The position numbers were made by a program, and so were the translations under genes. This document shows positions 1-8,283 of a stretch of 64,000 bases of DNA, piece by piece. This DNA is from RYN-230 sp963813975 (GTDB taxonomy: Bacteria; Actinomycetota; Actinomycetes; Streptosporangiales; Streptosporangiaceae): assembly GCA_963813975.1 (NCBI GenBank), contig CAWFAP010000001.1, positions 496,001 to 560,000 of the forward strand, read 5' to 3'. The notes under the pieces are model-generated. The model did not search any database, was not told the origin of the DNA, and saw only the letters and a list, made by a program, of their open reading frames with translations. Position 1 is the stretch's first letter. Every line of letters starts with the position of its first letter.

Positions 1-1288
1 CCCCGGTGACCAGCGCTACCCGGGTGGCTAGCGGCTTGGGCTTGGGGCGCCGCCGCAGCTTGGCCTCTTCCAGCGCCCAGTACTCGATGCGGAACTTCTC
101 GCGTTCCGGGATGGGGGAGTAGGCCGAGACCGCCTCGGCGCCGTGCATCACGTTGATGGCGTTGACGTAGAACTCGCCCGCCACCCGCGCGGTCTGCTTG
201 TCGGCCCCGAAGCTGAACATGCCCACGCCGGGGACCAGCACGATGGCGGGATCAGCGCCGCGCATCGGCGGCGAGTCCCGATCCGCGTGCCGTTCGTAGT
301 AGGCCCGGTAGTCCTCGCGGTAGGCGGCGTGCAGCTCGCCGAGCCGGGCAATCACGTCCTCCAGCGACGCGGACGGCGGCAGGTCCGCCACCATCGGGCG
401 GACCTTGGTGCGCAGGAAGTGATCCGGGCAGGAGGTGCCGAGCGCGGCCAGCGCCGGGTGCTTCTCGCGCGCGGTGAAGTCCAGCACGGCCGGGCGGTCG
501 GTGAAGTGCCCGACCTGCGGCCGGTCCGTCGAGGCCAGGCCGCGCAGGACCGGGGCCAGGGCCGCGGCCCGCGCCCGCCGCTCCGGGTCCGGCAGCGGTT
601 CGTAGCCCGGGATGACCGGGCCGAACGGTTCCGGCCCGCCGTGCTCATCGAGATAACGCCGGGCCCCGGCGATGATGCTCAGCGAGTTGGCCTCGCACTC
701 CTCGCTGGTCGTGCCCCAGGCCGTGATCCCGTGCCCGCCGAGGACCACGCCGATCGCCTCCGGGTGCTCCCGGGCCACCGCGGCGATGTCCAGGCCGAGC
801 TGGAACCCGGGCCGCCGCCACGGCACCCACCGCACCCGGTCCCCGAAACAGGCCCGGGTCAGTTCCTCGCCGTCGGCCGCGGTGGCGAACGCGATCCCCG
901 AGTCGGGGTGCAGGTGATCCACGTGCGGGGCGTCCACCAGGCCGTGCATCGCGGTATCGATCGAGGGGGCCGCCCCGCCTTTACCATGCAGGCAGTAGTC
1001 GAACGCCGCCACCATCTCGTCCTCGCGCTCCACCCCCGCGTACACCCCGGTCAGCGCGCGGAGCCGGTCCAGCCGCAGCACGGCCAGCCCGTCCGCGGTC
1101 AGCGTGCCCAGGTCCCCGCCGGACCCTTTGACCCACAGCAGCTCAACCGGCTCGCCGGTCACCGGGTCGGACACCGGGCCCGTGGCCGAGGTGTTCCCGC
1201 CCGCGTAGTTGGTGTTGCGGGGATCCGACCCGAGCCGGTTGCTGCGCTGCAGCAGCTCGGAGACTTCGGGCGGTACCTGCGCGGCCAT
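1..1288 (-). CDS. rhaEW: Bifunctional L-rhamnulose-1-phosphate aldolase / L-lactaldehyde dehydrogenase (3' end outside window)
   Basis: The N-terminal part is a class II aldolase (adducin-like) domain with GNTSAT near residue 31 and the metal-binding HVDHLH near residues 122-127. The last visible residues, VALVTG near 424, open a short-chain dehydrogenase Rossmann fold. This two-domain architecture is the RhaEW type, which cleaves rhamnulose-1-phosphate to DHAP and L-lactaldehyde and then oxidises the aldehyde to L-lactate. The ATG at 1288 follows an AGGAG about 9 nt upstream. It is the most downstream visible gene of the minus-strand rhamnose operon, and the C-terminal dehydrogenase domain is cut by the window edge. 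The family assignment is firm; the use of lactaldehyde rather than another aldehyde is inferred from context. Confidence 0.9.
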   Translation of the reverse strand, partial: MAAQVPPEVSELLQRSNRLGSDPRNTNYAGGNTSATGPVSDPVTGEPVELLWVKGSGGDLGTLTADGLAVLRLDRLRALTGVYAGVEREDEMVAAFDYCLHGKGGAAPSIDTAMHGLVDAPHVDHLHPDSGIAFATAADGEELTRACFGDRVRWVPWRRPGFQLGLDIAAVAREHPEAIGVVLGGHGITAWGTTSEECEANSLSIIAGARRYLDEHGGPEPFGPVIPGYEPLPDPERRARAAALAPVLRGLASTDRPQVGHFTDRPAVLDFTAREKHPALAALGTSCPDHFLRTKVRPMVADLPPSASLEDVIARLGELHAAYREDYRAYYERHADRDSPPMRGADPAIVLVPGVGMFSFGADKQTARVAGEFYVNAINVMHGAEAVSAYSPIPEREKFRIEYWALEEAKLRRRPKPKPLATRVALVTG

Positions 1289-1398
1289 GTCATGGCTCCT
1301 TTCCGGCGGGAGATCCCGGTGGCGGTTTTCGTTGCGTGCCGGTATGAATTTGCCCGGCCTGCGCGGCGCGCAACGGGGCGTGCGGCCGGCGACGCGGC

Positions 1399-2565
1399 CT
1401 AGCTGCCCCAGCTAGCCGGGGTGCCGCCCACGCGGTCGGCGATGATCTTGTCGGCGTAGCCCGAGCGCCGGTAGGCGGCGATCGGGTCGGGATCCCGGCC
1501 CATGTCCTCGCGCAGCCCGGCCAGCAGCGGCCGGACGTCGGTGTTGTAGGCGTCCATGAGCGCGGCGTTGGCCGCGAGCACGTCGCCGGCCTGCTGCGCG
1601 GCGGCCAGTGCCTCGGTGTCGATGAGCAGCGCCTTGGCCGTGGCCTCCTGGACGTTCATCACCGAGCGGATCTGGGCCGGGATCTTGGGCTCGATGTTGT
1701 GGCACTGGTCGAGCATGAACGCGATGCCGGCCTCGGGGCGCAGCGCGTCCGCGGCCGCCACCTCGTGCAGGATGCGGAACAGCTGGAATGGGTCGGCGGC
1801 CCCGACCATCAGGTCGTCGTCGGCGTAGAAGCGGCTGTTGAAGTCGAATCCGCCGAGCCGCCCGGCCCGCAGCAGCAGGGCGACGATGAACTCGATGTTC
1901 GTGCCGGGGGCGTGGTGACCGGTGTCCACGACGACCTCGGCCTGCGGCCCGAGCGTCATGCAGTGCAGCAGCGACGTGCCCCAGTCGGGCACGTCGGTGG
2001 TGTAGAAGGACGGCTCGAACAGCTTGTACTCCAGCAGCATCCGCTGCGCCGGGCCGAGCCGCTGGTATACCTGCGCCAGGGCCTGCGCCAGGCGGTCCTG
2101 GCGGGACCGGATGTCATCCTGGCCCGGGTAGTTGGTGCCGTCGGCGAACCAGAGCTTCAGATCCCGGGACCCGGTGGCGTCCATGATGTCGACGCACTCC
2201 ATCAGGTGGGCCACGGCTTTGCGGCGCACCCGGGGGTCCGGGTTGCACACGCTGCCCAGCTTGTAGTCGTCGTCCTGGAACACGTTGGCGTTGACCGTGC
2301 CGATCGCGACGCCGCCCGCCGCGGCGTGCCCGGACAGCGCGGCGTAGTCGTCCACCTTGTCCCACGGGATGTGCACCGCGACGGTCGGGGCGACCCCGGT
2401 GAACTTGTGGACCTGCGCCGCGTCGTCGATCTTCTCCTGGGGGGTGCGCGGCACGCCCGGCTGGGCGAACACCTTGAACCGGGTCCCGGTGTTCCCGAAG
2501 GCCCAGGACGGCAGTTCGATCCGCTGCGCCCTCAGGGCGGTCTTCACGGCGGTCAGGTCAGGCAT
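1399..2565 (-). CDS. rhaI: L-rhamnose isomerase
   Basis: This 388-residue protein matches the TIM-barrel L-rhamnose isomerase of the Pseudomonas stutzeri/rhizobial type (about 390-430 aa), not the longer enteric RhaA. Diagnostic stretches are the N-terminal ELPSWAFGNTGTRFK, the metal-site segments LKLWFADGTNYPGQDD and VVDTGHHAPGTN, and FDFNSRFYADDDLM. It interconverts L-rhamnose and L-rhamnulose in the cytoplasm. It lies 51 bp downstream of the mutarotase gene and 110 bp upstream of the aldolase/dehydrogenase, in the order expected for the pathway. The reading frame is complete. Confidence 0.95.
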   Translation of the reverse strand: MPDLTAVKTALRAQRIELPSWAFGNTGTRFKVFAQPGVPRTPQEKIDDAAQVHKFTGVAPTVAVHIPWDKVDDYAALSGHAAAGGVAIGTVNANVFQDDDYKLGSVCNPDPRVRRKAVAHLMECVDIMDATGSRDLKLWFADGTNYPGQDDIRSRQDRLAQALAQVYQRLGPAQRMLLEYKLFEPSFYTTDVPDWGTSLLHCMTLGPQAEVVVDTGHHAPGTNIEFIVALLLRAGRLGGFDFNSRFYADDDLMVGAADPFQLFRILHEVAAADALRPEAGIAFMLDQCHNIEPKIPAQIRSVMNVQEATAKALLIDTEALAAAQQAGDVLAANAALMDAYNTDVRPLLAGLREDMGRDPDPIAAYRRSGYADKIIADRVGGTPASWGS

Positions 2566-2616
2566 CTCAGGTCATCTCCAGGCAGCAGATCTCGTCCGGC
2601 TCACGGCCCCGCGGGC

Positions 2617-2937
2617 TCAGTCCAGGTGAAATATCTCGTCGATCCTGCGGAATCCCTGGTCGGGATGCTGGCCGCCGAGATCCGCGAAGTACGGCGCCAT
2701 GTCCGCCTGCCAGCGGCCGTTGACGTCGGTGCCCGCCATCCGCGCCAGCGCCGCCGCGTAGTCGTCGGTTTCCAGGTAGCCGACCACGAGCCCGTCATCG
2801 GTCAGGAACAGCGAATAGTTGCTCCAGCCCGCGGCGCGCAGCGCGTCCAGCATCTCCGGCCACACGCCGGCGTGCCGCCGCCGGTATTCCGCCAGCCGGT
2901 CGGGCCGGACGCGGCCGAGGAAGCAGACGCGCTCCAC
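2617..2937 (-). CDS. rhaM: L-rhamnose mutarotase
   Basis: This 106-residue protein has the usual RhaM length and pattern. It starts MERVCFLGRV, and Tyr18 and His22 (EYRRRHAGVWPEM) coincide with the catalytic Tyr18/His22 of E. coli YiiL/RhaM. It interconverts alpha- and beta-L-rhamnopyranose so that imported sugar can reach the isomerase. The gene is between the binding-protein gene and rhaI and is separated from the binding-protein gene by a 48-nt inverted repeat, so it may be expressed at a lower level than the transporter. No irregularities are seen. Confidence 0.94.
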   Translation of the reverse strand: MERVCFLGRVRPDRLAEYRRRHAGVWPEMLDALRAAGWSNYSLFLTDDGLVVGYLETDDYAAALARMAGTDVNGRWQADMAPYFADLGGQHPDQGFRRIDEIFHLD

Positions 2938-2984
2938 GGTGGTCCTCCTCGCGGGGTTCGGTACTCGTCCGATCCGGCGACGCC

Positions 2985-3032
2985 GTGATCATGGGATTGG
3001 TGTCGTTATAGCGACACTGATCCCATGATCAC
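2985..3032 (-). terminator. Long near-perfect inverted repeat between rhaS and rhaM
   Basis: GTGATCATGGGAT (2985-2997) is an exact inverted match to ATCCCATGATCAC (3020-3032). Inside it, GTGTCG (3000-3005) pairs with CGACAC (3012-3017), leaving a 2x2 mismatch and a 6-nt AT-rich loop. The hairpin lies in the gap after the binding-protein stop. No U tract follows, so an RNA-stabilising or partial-termination hairpin that raises rhaS over the downstream enzyme genes fits best. A dyad protein-binding site is the alternative. Confidence 0.55.
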
Positions 3033-3048
3033 GCGCGCTCCGGCGGCT

Positions 3049-4119
3049 CTAGAAGTTGAACTTGCTGATGTTGGACTTGTTGAACACGAACGGCGGGCCC
3101 AGCAGGATGCTGGAGCCGGACCCGACGGTGAACTTGCCGAGCTTGCCCGCGGTGAAGGACTGCCCCGAGGCGGTGGTGATCTTCTTGGAGGCGTAGTTGA
3201 CCGCGGCGTAGGCGGCCAGGTAGCCGAGGTCGGCCGGGTTCCACAGCTCGAACGCCGGGGCGACGCCGTTGGCCACGTACTTCTTCATCGAGTCCGGCGT
3301 GCCCAGCCCGGTCACGATGACCTTGCCCTTGTACTTGGACGAGGAGACCACCTGGGCGGCGGCCAGGATGCCGACCGTGGTCGGGGAGATGATTCCCTTG
3401 AGGTTCGGGTAGTGCTGCAGCAGGCCCTGGGTCACCTGGGTGGCGGTGGTCGGGTCGTCGTTGCCGTAGACGGTCGAGACCAGCTTCATCTTCGGGTACT
3501 TCTTCAGCTGCTGCTTCATGTACCCGATCCACGCATTCTGGTTCGTGGCTGACGCGGCGGCGGACACGATCGCGATCTGGCCGCTGCTGTGGATCTCCTT
3601 GGCCAGCAGATCCACCTCACTGGTCCCGATCTGGGCGGTGGACGCCTGGTTCACGAACAGGTTCCGGCAGGTGGGGGCGTCGGAGTCGTAGGTGACCACG
3701 GTGATGCCCTTGGTCATGGCGGCCTTGAGGGTCGGGCACAGCGCGGCCGGGTCGGTGGCCGACACGATGAGCGCGTTGGCCCCCTTGGTGATCGCCGCCT
3801 GGATGGCCGGGATCTGGGAGGACGGCGTGGCCGCCGTCCCGCTGGTCTCACTGGCGGTCTCGCCCAGCGTCTGCAGGGCGGCCATGGCCCCGCCGGAGTT
3901 CACGCTGTCGGCGGTGGTGAAGTACGGGTTGCCCAGGTTCTTCGGGATGATGAACACCTTCAGCCCGGTCTTCAGCGAACCGGAGGCCCCGGAACCAGAC
4001 GAGGGGGAGGCCGAGGAGGCGGAGGATCCGCTCCCGGACGAACTGCAGGCGGCGAGTGTCGCCGAGGCGACCAGGAGCACCGCAGGCGCCCAGAGGGCTC
4101 TCTTCGTTGAGGGTCTCAT
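3049..4119 (-). CDS. rhaS: Rhamnose ABC transporter substrate-binding lipoprotein
   Basis: This 356-residue periplasmic-binding-protein-like fold protein has a lipoprotein signal peptide, with a hydrophobic core to residue 20 and lipobox LAAC with Cys25. A Ser/Gly-rich linker of about 20 residues follows, as is usual for membrane-anchored actinobacterial binding proteins. The mature part has the ribose/AI-2-type pattern (GNPYFTTADSV, ANALIVSATDPAAL, WIGYMKQQL, ISPTTVG). It should capture L-rhamnose outside the membrane and deliver it to RhaPQ. The start is ATG at 4119, with an AAAGGA about 8 nt upstream. It is the fourth gene of the T-P-Q-S order and is set off from the permease by a repeat-bearing 250-bp gap, which suggests separate control of its level. 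Confidence 0.92.
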   Translation of the reverse strand: MRPSTKRALWAPAVLLVASATLAACSSSGSGSSASSASPSSGSGASGSLKTGLKVFIIPKNLGNPYFTTADSVNSGGAMAALQTLGETASETSGTAATPSSQIPAIQAAITKGANALIVSATDPAALCPTLKAAMTKGITVVTYDSDAPTCRNLFVNQASTAQIGTSEVDLLAKEIHSSGQIAIVSAAASATNQNAWIGYMKQQLKKYPKMKLVSTVYGNDDPTTATQVTQGLLQHYPNLKGIISPTTVGILAAAQVVSSSKYKGKVIVTGLGTPDSMKKYVANGVAPAFELWNPADLGYLAAYAAVNYASKKITTASGQSFTAGKLGKFTVGSGSSILLGPPFVFNKSNISKFNF

Positions 4120-4138
4120 ATGTGAATCCTTTCAATCG

Positions 4139-4206
4139 GAGCCGGGCCAGTGGTGGAGCCGGGCCCGTGGTGGAACCGGGCCGGTGGTGGAGCCGGGCCC
4201 GTGCTG
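4139..4206. repeat. Four tandem 17-bp repeats upstream of rhaS
   Basis: Four consecutive 17-bp units (4139, 4156, 4173, 4190) follow the pattern GAGCCGGGCCmGTGGTG with one to three changes per unit. They lie 20-87 bp upstream of the rhaS start, in the gap after rhaQ. The unit length is not a multiple of three and no gene spans the array, so it is a noncoding minisatellite. It could form strong GC-rich RNA structure in the rhaS leader. Confidence 0.8.
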
Positions 4207-4369
4207 GAAACCGTGCGGGGATGAGGGTGGCTGGCCGTGCTGGGGATAGCCGTGCCGGTGGCCGCCGGGCCTGAAAGGCAGGCGGCCTTCATGGGATGCG
4301 GCCTGGGCCGTGGTGACCGGCCCTGGTGCCGTGCGGCCGTGCCGGGACGTGTCCCCGGGCCGGGCCTGG

Positions 4370-5521
4370 TCATGTCCCGCCCCCGACAGCGGGCGACTGC
4401 TGGCCGGGGGCGCCGCCCGGGCCGCCGGCGCTGCCCGGGCCGCTTGCGCCGCTGCGGCCGCTCCGGCCGCGGACCCACCAGGGCAGGCCTTGTTCCCGGA
4501 GCCGCCCGACGTTCGGGGCGAACACGCTGACGAGCAGGAGGACGCCGATGACGATGCCGGTGGCCTCCTGGTTGAAGTTGGTGAGCAGCAGGGCGTTCTG
4601 CAGTCCCGCGAACGCGATCACCGCCAGCACCACGCCGGCCAGCGACCCCTTGCCGCCGAAGATGGACACCCCGCCGAGCAGCACGATCGCGACCACGTCC
4701 AGCTCGAGGCCCAGGCCGTTGTTCTGCACCGCGGTGGACAGGCGGAACGTCCACAGCACCCCGGCCATGGCGCAGACCAGGCCGGAGACCACGTACAGCA
4801 TGGTCTTGACCCGCTTGACCCGGATCCCGGCGAACAGCGCGGCCTCCGGGCTGGCTCCCATCGCGTAGATGGACCGGCCGGTGGCGGTGGCGTGCAGCAC
4901 GATCCCGAAGATCACCGCCAGCACGATGAAGATCGCGATGTTGTACGGGATCTGGGTGTGCGGGAGCGGCAGCACCCCGATGTTGGTATAGGTCGCGGGG
5001 AAGTCGGAGACCGTGTTGGCGCCGAGCAGGATGAGGGCCACCCCGCGGTACAGCGCGAGGGTGCCGATCGTCACCGCCAGCGAGGGCAGGCCGACCCGGG
5101 TGATCAGCAGCCCGTTGATCAGGCCGGCCACGATCCCCAGCAGCGCGACCACGACGAAGATGGCCGCCATCGGCCAGTGGTGGCTCCACAGGACGCCGAG
5201 CAGCGCGCTGGACATGCCCAGGATCGAGGCCACGGACAAGTCGATCTCACCGCTGATGATGATCAGTGTCATCGGCAGCGCCATGATCGCGATCTCGCCC
5301 GAGGTGACCCCGGTGTTGAAGAAGTTGCCGCTGGTCAGGAACTGGGGAGAGGTAACGGCGCCGAAGATGATGATGGCCACGACCAGCAAGCCCAGGCCGG
5401 TTTCCCAGCGCACCGAGCCGCGGGCCACGGCCGCGGCCCGCCCGCCCAGCCCGGTCGCGGGGGCGGCGGCTGACCCGGTGGCCGGGTCGGGCGCGGCGCG
5501 CGCGTTCAGGTCAGGTTCCAA
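4370..5521 (-). CDS. rhaQ: Rhamnose ABC transporter permease 2
   Basis: This 383-residue polytopic membrane protein of the RbsC/branched-chain permease superfamily has about ten hydrophobic segments. Family motifs are ISGEIDLSVASILGMSSALLG in the first third and GVSIFGGKGSLAGVVLAV near the C-terminus. It forms the membrane channel with the preceding permease and RhaT. The start is a TTG at 5521 preceded by GAAGGAG about 8 nt away, and it overlaps the end of the upstream permease gene by 11 bp, implying translational coupling. The C-terminal 40 residues are a Gly/Pro/Ala-rich tail. The P/Q names follow gene order in rhizobial rha operons. Confidence 0.9.
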   Translation of the reverse strand: MEPDLNARAAPDPATGSAAAPATGLGGRAAAVARGSVRWETGLGLLVVAIIIFGAVTSPQFLTSGNFFNTGVTSGEIAIMALPMTLIIISGEIDLSVASILGMSSALLGVLWSHHWPMAAIFVVVALLGIVAGLINGLLITRVGLPSLAVTIGTLALYRGVALILLGANTVSDFPATYTNIGVLPLPHTQIPYNIAIFIVLAVIFGIVLHATATGRSIYAMGASPEAALFAGIRVKRVKTMLYVVSGLVCAMAGVLWTFRLSTAVQNNGLGLELDVVAIVLLGGVSIFGGKGSLAGVVLAVIAFAGLQNALLLTNFNQEATGIVIGVLLLVSVFAPNVGRLREQGLPWWVRGRSGRSGASGPGSAGGPGGAPGQQSPAVGGGT

Positions 5522-6563
5522 CGCCGGGGCTCCTTCGCCGCAGTGCGGTCATGAGGCGCACAGAGATGATCCGGTCGAGCGTGATGGCCAGCAGGAGGAG
5601 GAAGCCGGAGATGGCCTCGAGCCACAACTGCGGGAAGCCCAGCACGTTCAGGGCGGAGTTGATGCTGCTCAGCAGAAGCGCGCCCACGGCGGCACCCACC
5701 GCGCTGCCGCTCCCGCCGAAGATGGCCACGCCGCCCACCACCACCGCGGAGATAACGGTCAGTTCGTAGCCGGTCCCCGCGGTCGAGTCGATCGTCTGGT
5801 ACTGCGCGGCCCAGAGGACGCCCGCCACCCCGGCGATGCCGCCGCTGACCGTGAACGCGGTGAAGATCCGCTTGCCGACCGGGATGCCGGCCAGCCGGGC
5901 CGCCTCCGGATTCGAGCCGATCGCGTACAGCTCACGGCCGGACCGGAACGCACGCAGGTAGTACGCGCCGATCCCGATCACCACGGCGATCGCGATGGCC
6001 AGGTAGGGGATACCCAGCACGGTGGCCCGCGGGATGCTGGTGAAGCCGGACGGCAGGGACTGCGCGACCACCTGGTTGCCGCCCACGATGAGGATGTCGA
6101 TGCCCCGGATGATGTACAGGGTGGCCAGCGTGACCACCAGGCTCGGCACCCGGCCGACCGCGACCATCAGGCCGTTGGCCATCCCGCAGACCAGCCCGAT
6201 ACCGAGGCCGATGAGGAACACGACCGGGATCGGGATGCCGGGGTGGTGGCCGAACATCCCGGCCGACACGTAGGCCGACAGGCCCAGCACCGAGCCGATC
6301 GACAGGTCCACGTTCCGGCTGACCACGACCATCGTCTCGCCCAGCGCGAGCAGCGCGTAGACCGTGGTGTTGATGAGCAGGAACTGGAGGTTCTGCTGGT
6401 TCAGGAACGACGGCTGGATGCTGGTGGTGACGGCCACGAACACCAGCAGCACGGCGATGATGCCGGATTCCCGGATCCGGAACACCCGCTCGGTGAGCCT
6501 GCGAGAGCCGCTCCCGGACGGGGCGCCGGCGGGCTCCCGGCGCTCGGTCACGGTGGTCGTCAT
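5511..6563 (-). CDS. rhaP: Rhamnose ABC transporter permease 1
   Basis: This 350-residue polytopic permease is of the same superfamily as its neighbour, with NVDLSIGSVLGLSAYVSAG and GVAIFGGSGSAVGAAVGALL as signature regions. Sugar ABC importers of this class often use two such permeases as a heterodimer. The ATG at 6563 overlaps the stop of the ATPase reading frame (ATGA), so it should be translated together with the distal part of RhaT. The frame is intact throughout, which shows that indels in this operon are local to the ATPase gene. Confidence 0.9.
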   Translation of the reverse strand: MTTTVTERREPAGAPSGSGSRRLTERVFRIRESGIIAVLLVFVAVTTSIQPSFLNQQNLQFLLINTTVYALLALGETMVVVSRNVDLSIGSVLGLSAYVSAGMFGHHPGIPIPVVFLIGLGIGLVCGMANGLMVAVGRVPSLVVTLATLYIIRGIDILIVGGNQVVAQSLPSGFTSIPRATVLGIPYLAIAIAVVIGIGAYYLRAFRSGRELYAIGSNPEAARLAGIPVGKRIFTAFTVSGGIAGVAGVLWAAQYQTIDSTAGTGYELTVISAVVVGGVAIFGGSGSAVGAAVGALLLSSINSALNVLGFPQLWLEAISGFLLLLAITLDRIISVRLMTALRRRSPGVGT

Positions 6564-6835
6564 GACGCCTCCTGCAGCTGGCCGGTCGCGGCGGCCATGA
6601 TCTTCTCTTCGGAGGCGTCCGCATGCCCGAACTCCGCGGTCAGCCGCCCTTCGCGCATGACCAGGACCCGGTCCCCGATATGCAGCACCTCGGGCAGTTC
6701 CGAGGAGATCATCAAGATGGCGACCCCATCCCGGGCCAGCTGGACCAGCAGCCGGTGGACCTCGGCCTTGGTGGCGATGTCAATGCCGCGGGTCGGCTCG
6801 TCCACGATCAGCAGCCCGGCCGGCGGCCCAGCCAC
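6560..6835 (-). CDS. rhaT: C-terminal fragment of rhamnose ABC transporter ATPase (frameshifted)
   Basis: This frame carries the end of the second nucleotide-binding domain: Walker B and D-loop LLIVDEPTRGID, then MISSELPEVLHIGDRVLVMREG with the H-loop region, and a short tail. It continues the protein broken near 6810-6830. The GTG at 6835 is probably only an apparent start inside LAKWL. Restoring one C in the run around 6815 would join it to the upstream frame as KWLGRRPGLLIVDEP, the expected family sequence. It is either the distal half of one protein split by a sequencing error, or the debris of a real frameshift. Confidence 0.85.
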   Translation of the reverse strand: MAGPPAGLLIVDEPTRGIDIATKAEVHRLLVQLARDGVAILMISSELPEVLHIGDRVLVMREGRLTAEFGHADASEEKIMAAATGQLQEAS

Positions 6836-8283
6836 TTGGCCAGGACGACCTTCTGCTGGTTGCCGCCGGACAGCCGGGACACCGGGTCGACCAGGCGGCC
6901 GTACTTGAGGTTCAGCCGGACCGCCCAGTCGGCCGCGAACGCCCGCTCGGCCGCGGACCGGACCAGGCCGGCCTTGCGGAGCCGGGCGAGGGACGCGAGC
7001 GCCACGTTCTGCTGCACCGACATGTCCATGACCAGGCCCTGCTGGCGCCGGTCCTCAGGCACGAAGCCGATGCCGGCGGCCATCGCCCCCGTCGGGGACG
7101 CCCGCCGCAGCTCGCGGCCGCGCATCACAACCCGGCCCGCGTCGTAACGGTCGATCCCGAACACGGCCCGGGCCACCTCGCTGCGGCCCGACCCGACCAG
7201 CCCGGCCAGGGCGACGATCTCGCCCGCCCGCACATCCAGCGAGATGTCGGTGAACACGCCTTCCCGGGTCAGGTGCTCGACCCGGAGTACCAGCTCGCCG
7301 GCCACGCCGCGCTCGCCTGCGGCCCGCTCCACCATCTGCCGGCCCACCATGGCGCGGACCAGGTCGTCCGCGGTCAGCCCGGCCAGCTCGCTGGCCAGGA
7401 CGTGCCGGCCGTCGCGCATGACCGTGACCCGCTGGCAGATCTCGAAGACCTCTTCCAGCCGGTGGGAGATGAACAGCACCGCCGCGCCGCCGGAGCGGAG
7501 CGTGCGGACCACGTCGAACAGCCGGGCCACCTCGGTGGCGGACAGCGCCGCGGTGGGCTCGTCCATCACGATCACGCGGGCGTCCAGCGACAGGGCCTTG
7601 GCGATCTCGACGATCTGCTGGTCCGCGATGGACAGCCCGCGGCTGATCCGGCCCGGATCGAGCTTGACCCCCAGCCGCGCGAACAGGGCGGCGGAGTCCG
7701 CGTGCATCCGGCGCCGGTCGATCCGCCGCCCGGCCAGCAGCGGCTGGCGTCCCATGAAGATGTTCTCCGCCACGCTCAGGTCGGGGAAGAGGGTGGGCTC
7801 CTGGTAGATGACCGCGATCCCGGCGTCCCGGGCGCCGGCCGGGTTGTGCAGGCTGACCGGCGCCCCGTCGATCAGCAGCTCGCCGGAATCCGGCTGGTGC
7901 ACCCCGGCCAGGATTTTCACCATGGTGGACTTGCCCGCGCCGTTCTCGCCCAGCAGCGCGTGCGCTTCGCCGGTGTAGAGGTCGATCGTGCCGTCGGTGA
8001 CCGCCCGCACCGCGCCGAACGATTTGGTGGCACCGTGCAGCGCCAGCACCGGGACGGCCGCGGGGGATCCGGGGGCAGGTGCCGCCGCGGCGGGCGGGGC
8101 CGGGCTGGCCTCGGACGCCGGTGCGGCCGGGCCGGCCGGCGGGGTCTGGGCTGGGGAGGAGGTCTGGGCCGCCGGGGTCTGGGCGGGGGCGGTCTGGGCC
8201 GGCGGGCCGTCCGGGGCGGGCGCCCCGGAGGCCGGGGTCCGCGACGAGGGGATCCCGTCGTCGTGGCCGTCGCCAGCTGTCAC
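6808..8283 (-). CDS. rhaT: Rhamnose ABC transporter ATPase, N-terminal 491 residues (frameshifted)
   Basis: This is a tandem sugar-importer ATPase (RbsA/MglA class). Residues 1-76 are an unusual Pro/Ala-rich extension. Nucleotide-binding domain 1 has Walker A GENGAGKST at 112-120, signature-like LSIADQQ and Walker B VIVMDEPTAALS. Domain 2 has the degenerate A-loop GLVGSGRSE typical of this class and signature LSGGNQQKVVLAKWL, after which the frame hits TGA at 6808, just before Walker B. Without the distal fragment the second ATP site could not form. The start is GTG at 8283 with GAGGGG upstream. It is the first gene of the minus-strand operon and is divergent from the LacI gene. Confidence 0.88.
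   Translation of the reverse strand: MTAGDGHDDGIPSSRTPASGAPAPDGPPAQTAPAQTPAAQTSSPAQTPPAGPAAPASEASPAPPAAAAPAPGSPAAVPVLALHGATKSFGAVRAVTDGTIDLYTGEAHALLGENGAGKSTMVKILAGVHQPDSGELLIDGAPVSLHNPAGARDAGIAVIYQEPTLFPDLSVAENIFMGRQPLLAGRRIDRRRMHADSAALFARLGVKLDPGRISRGLSIADQQIVEIAKALSLDARVIVMDEPTAALSATEVARLFDVVRTLRSGGAAVLFISHRLEEVFEICQRVTVMRDGRHVLASELAGLTADDLVRAMVGRQMVERAAGERGVAGELVLRVEHLTREGVFTDISLDVRAGEIVALAGLVGSGRSEVARAVFGIDRYDAGRVVMRGRELRRASPTGAMAAGIGFVPEDRRQQGLVMDMSVQQNVALASLARLRKAGLVRSAAERAFAADWAVRLNLKYGRLVDPVSRLSGGNQQKVVLAKWLGRRPGC

Noticed and set aside
143..1402. 419-codon open frame on the plus strand
   Set aside because: It is the antisense of the aldolase/dehydrogenase; composition is Arg/His/Gly-rich and no family pattern appears. 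High GC makes long shadow frames common throughout the window.
2985..3032. Inverted repeat as terminal repeats of a small mobile element (MITE)
   Set aside because: The loop is only 6 nt and there is no target-site duplication, so a hairpin function is more likely.
4116..5189. 357-codon minus-strand frame across rhaQ and the rhaS leader
   Set aside because: It lies in a different frame of the clear permease gene and has an unstructured Arg/Gly/Pro-rich translation.
5013..6908. 631-codon plus-strand frame
   Set aside because: Antisense shadow of the two permeases and the ATPase end; low-complexity Asp/His/Arg-rich translation.
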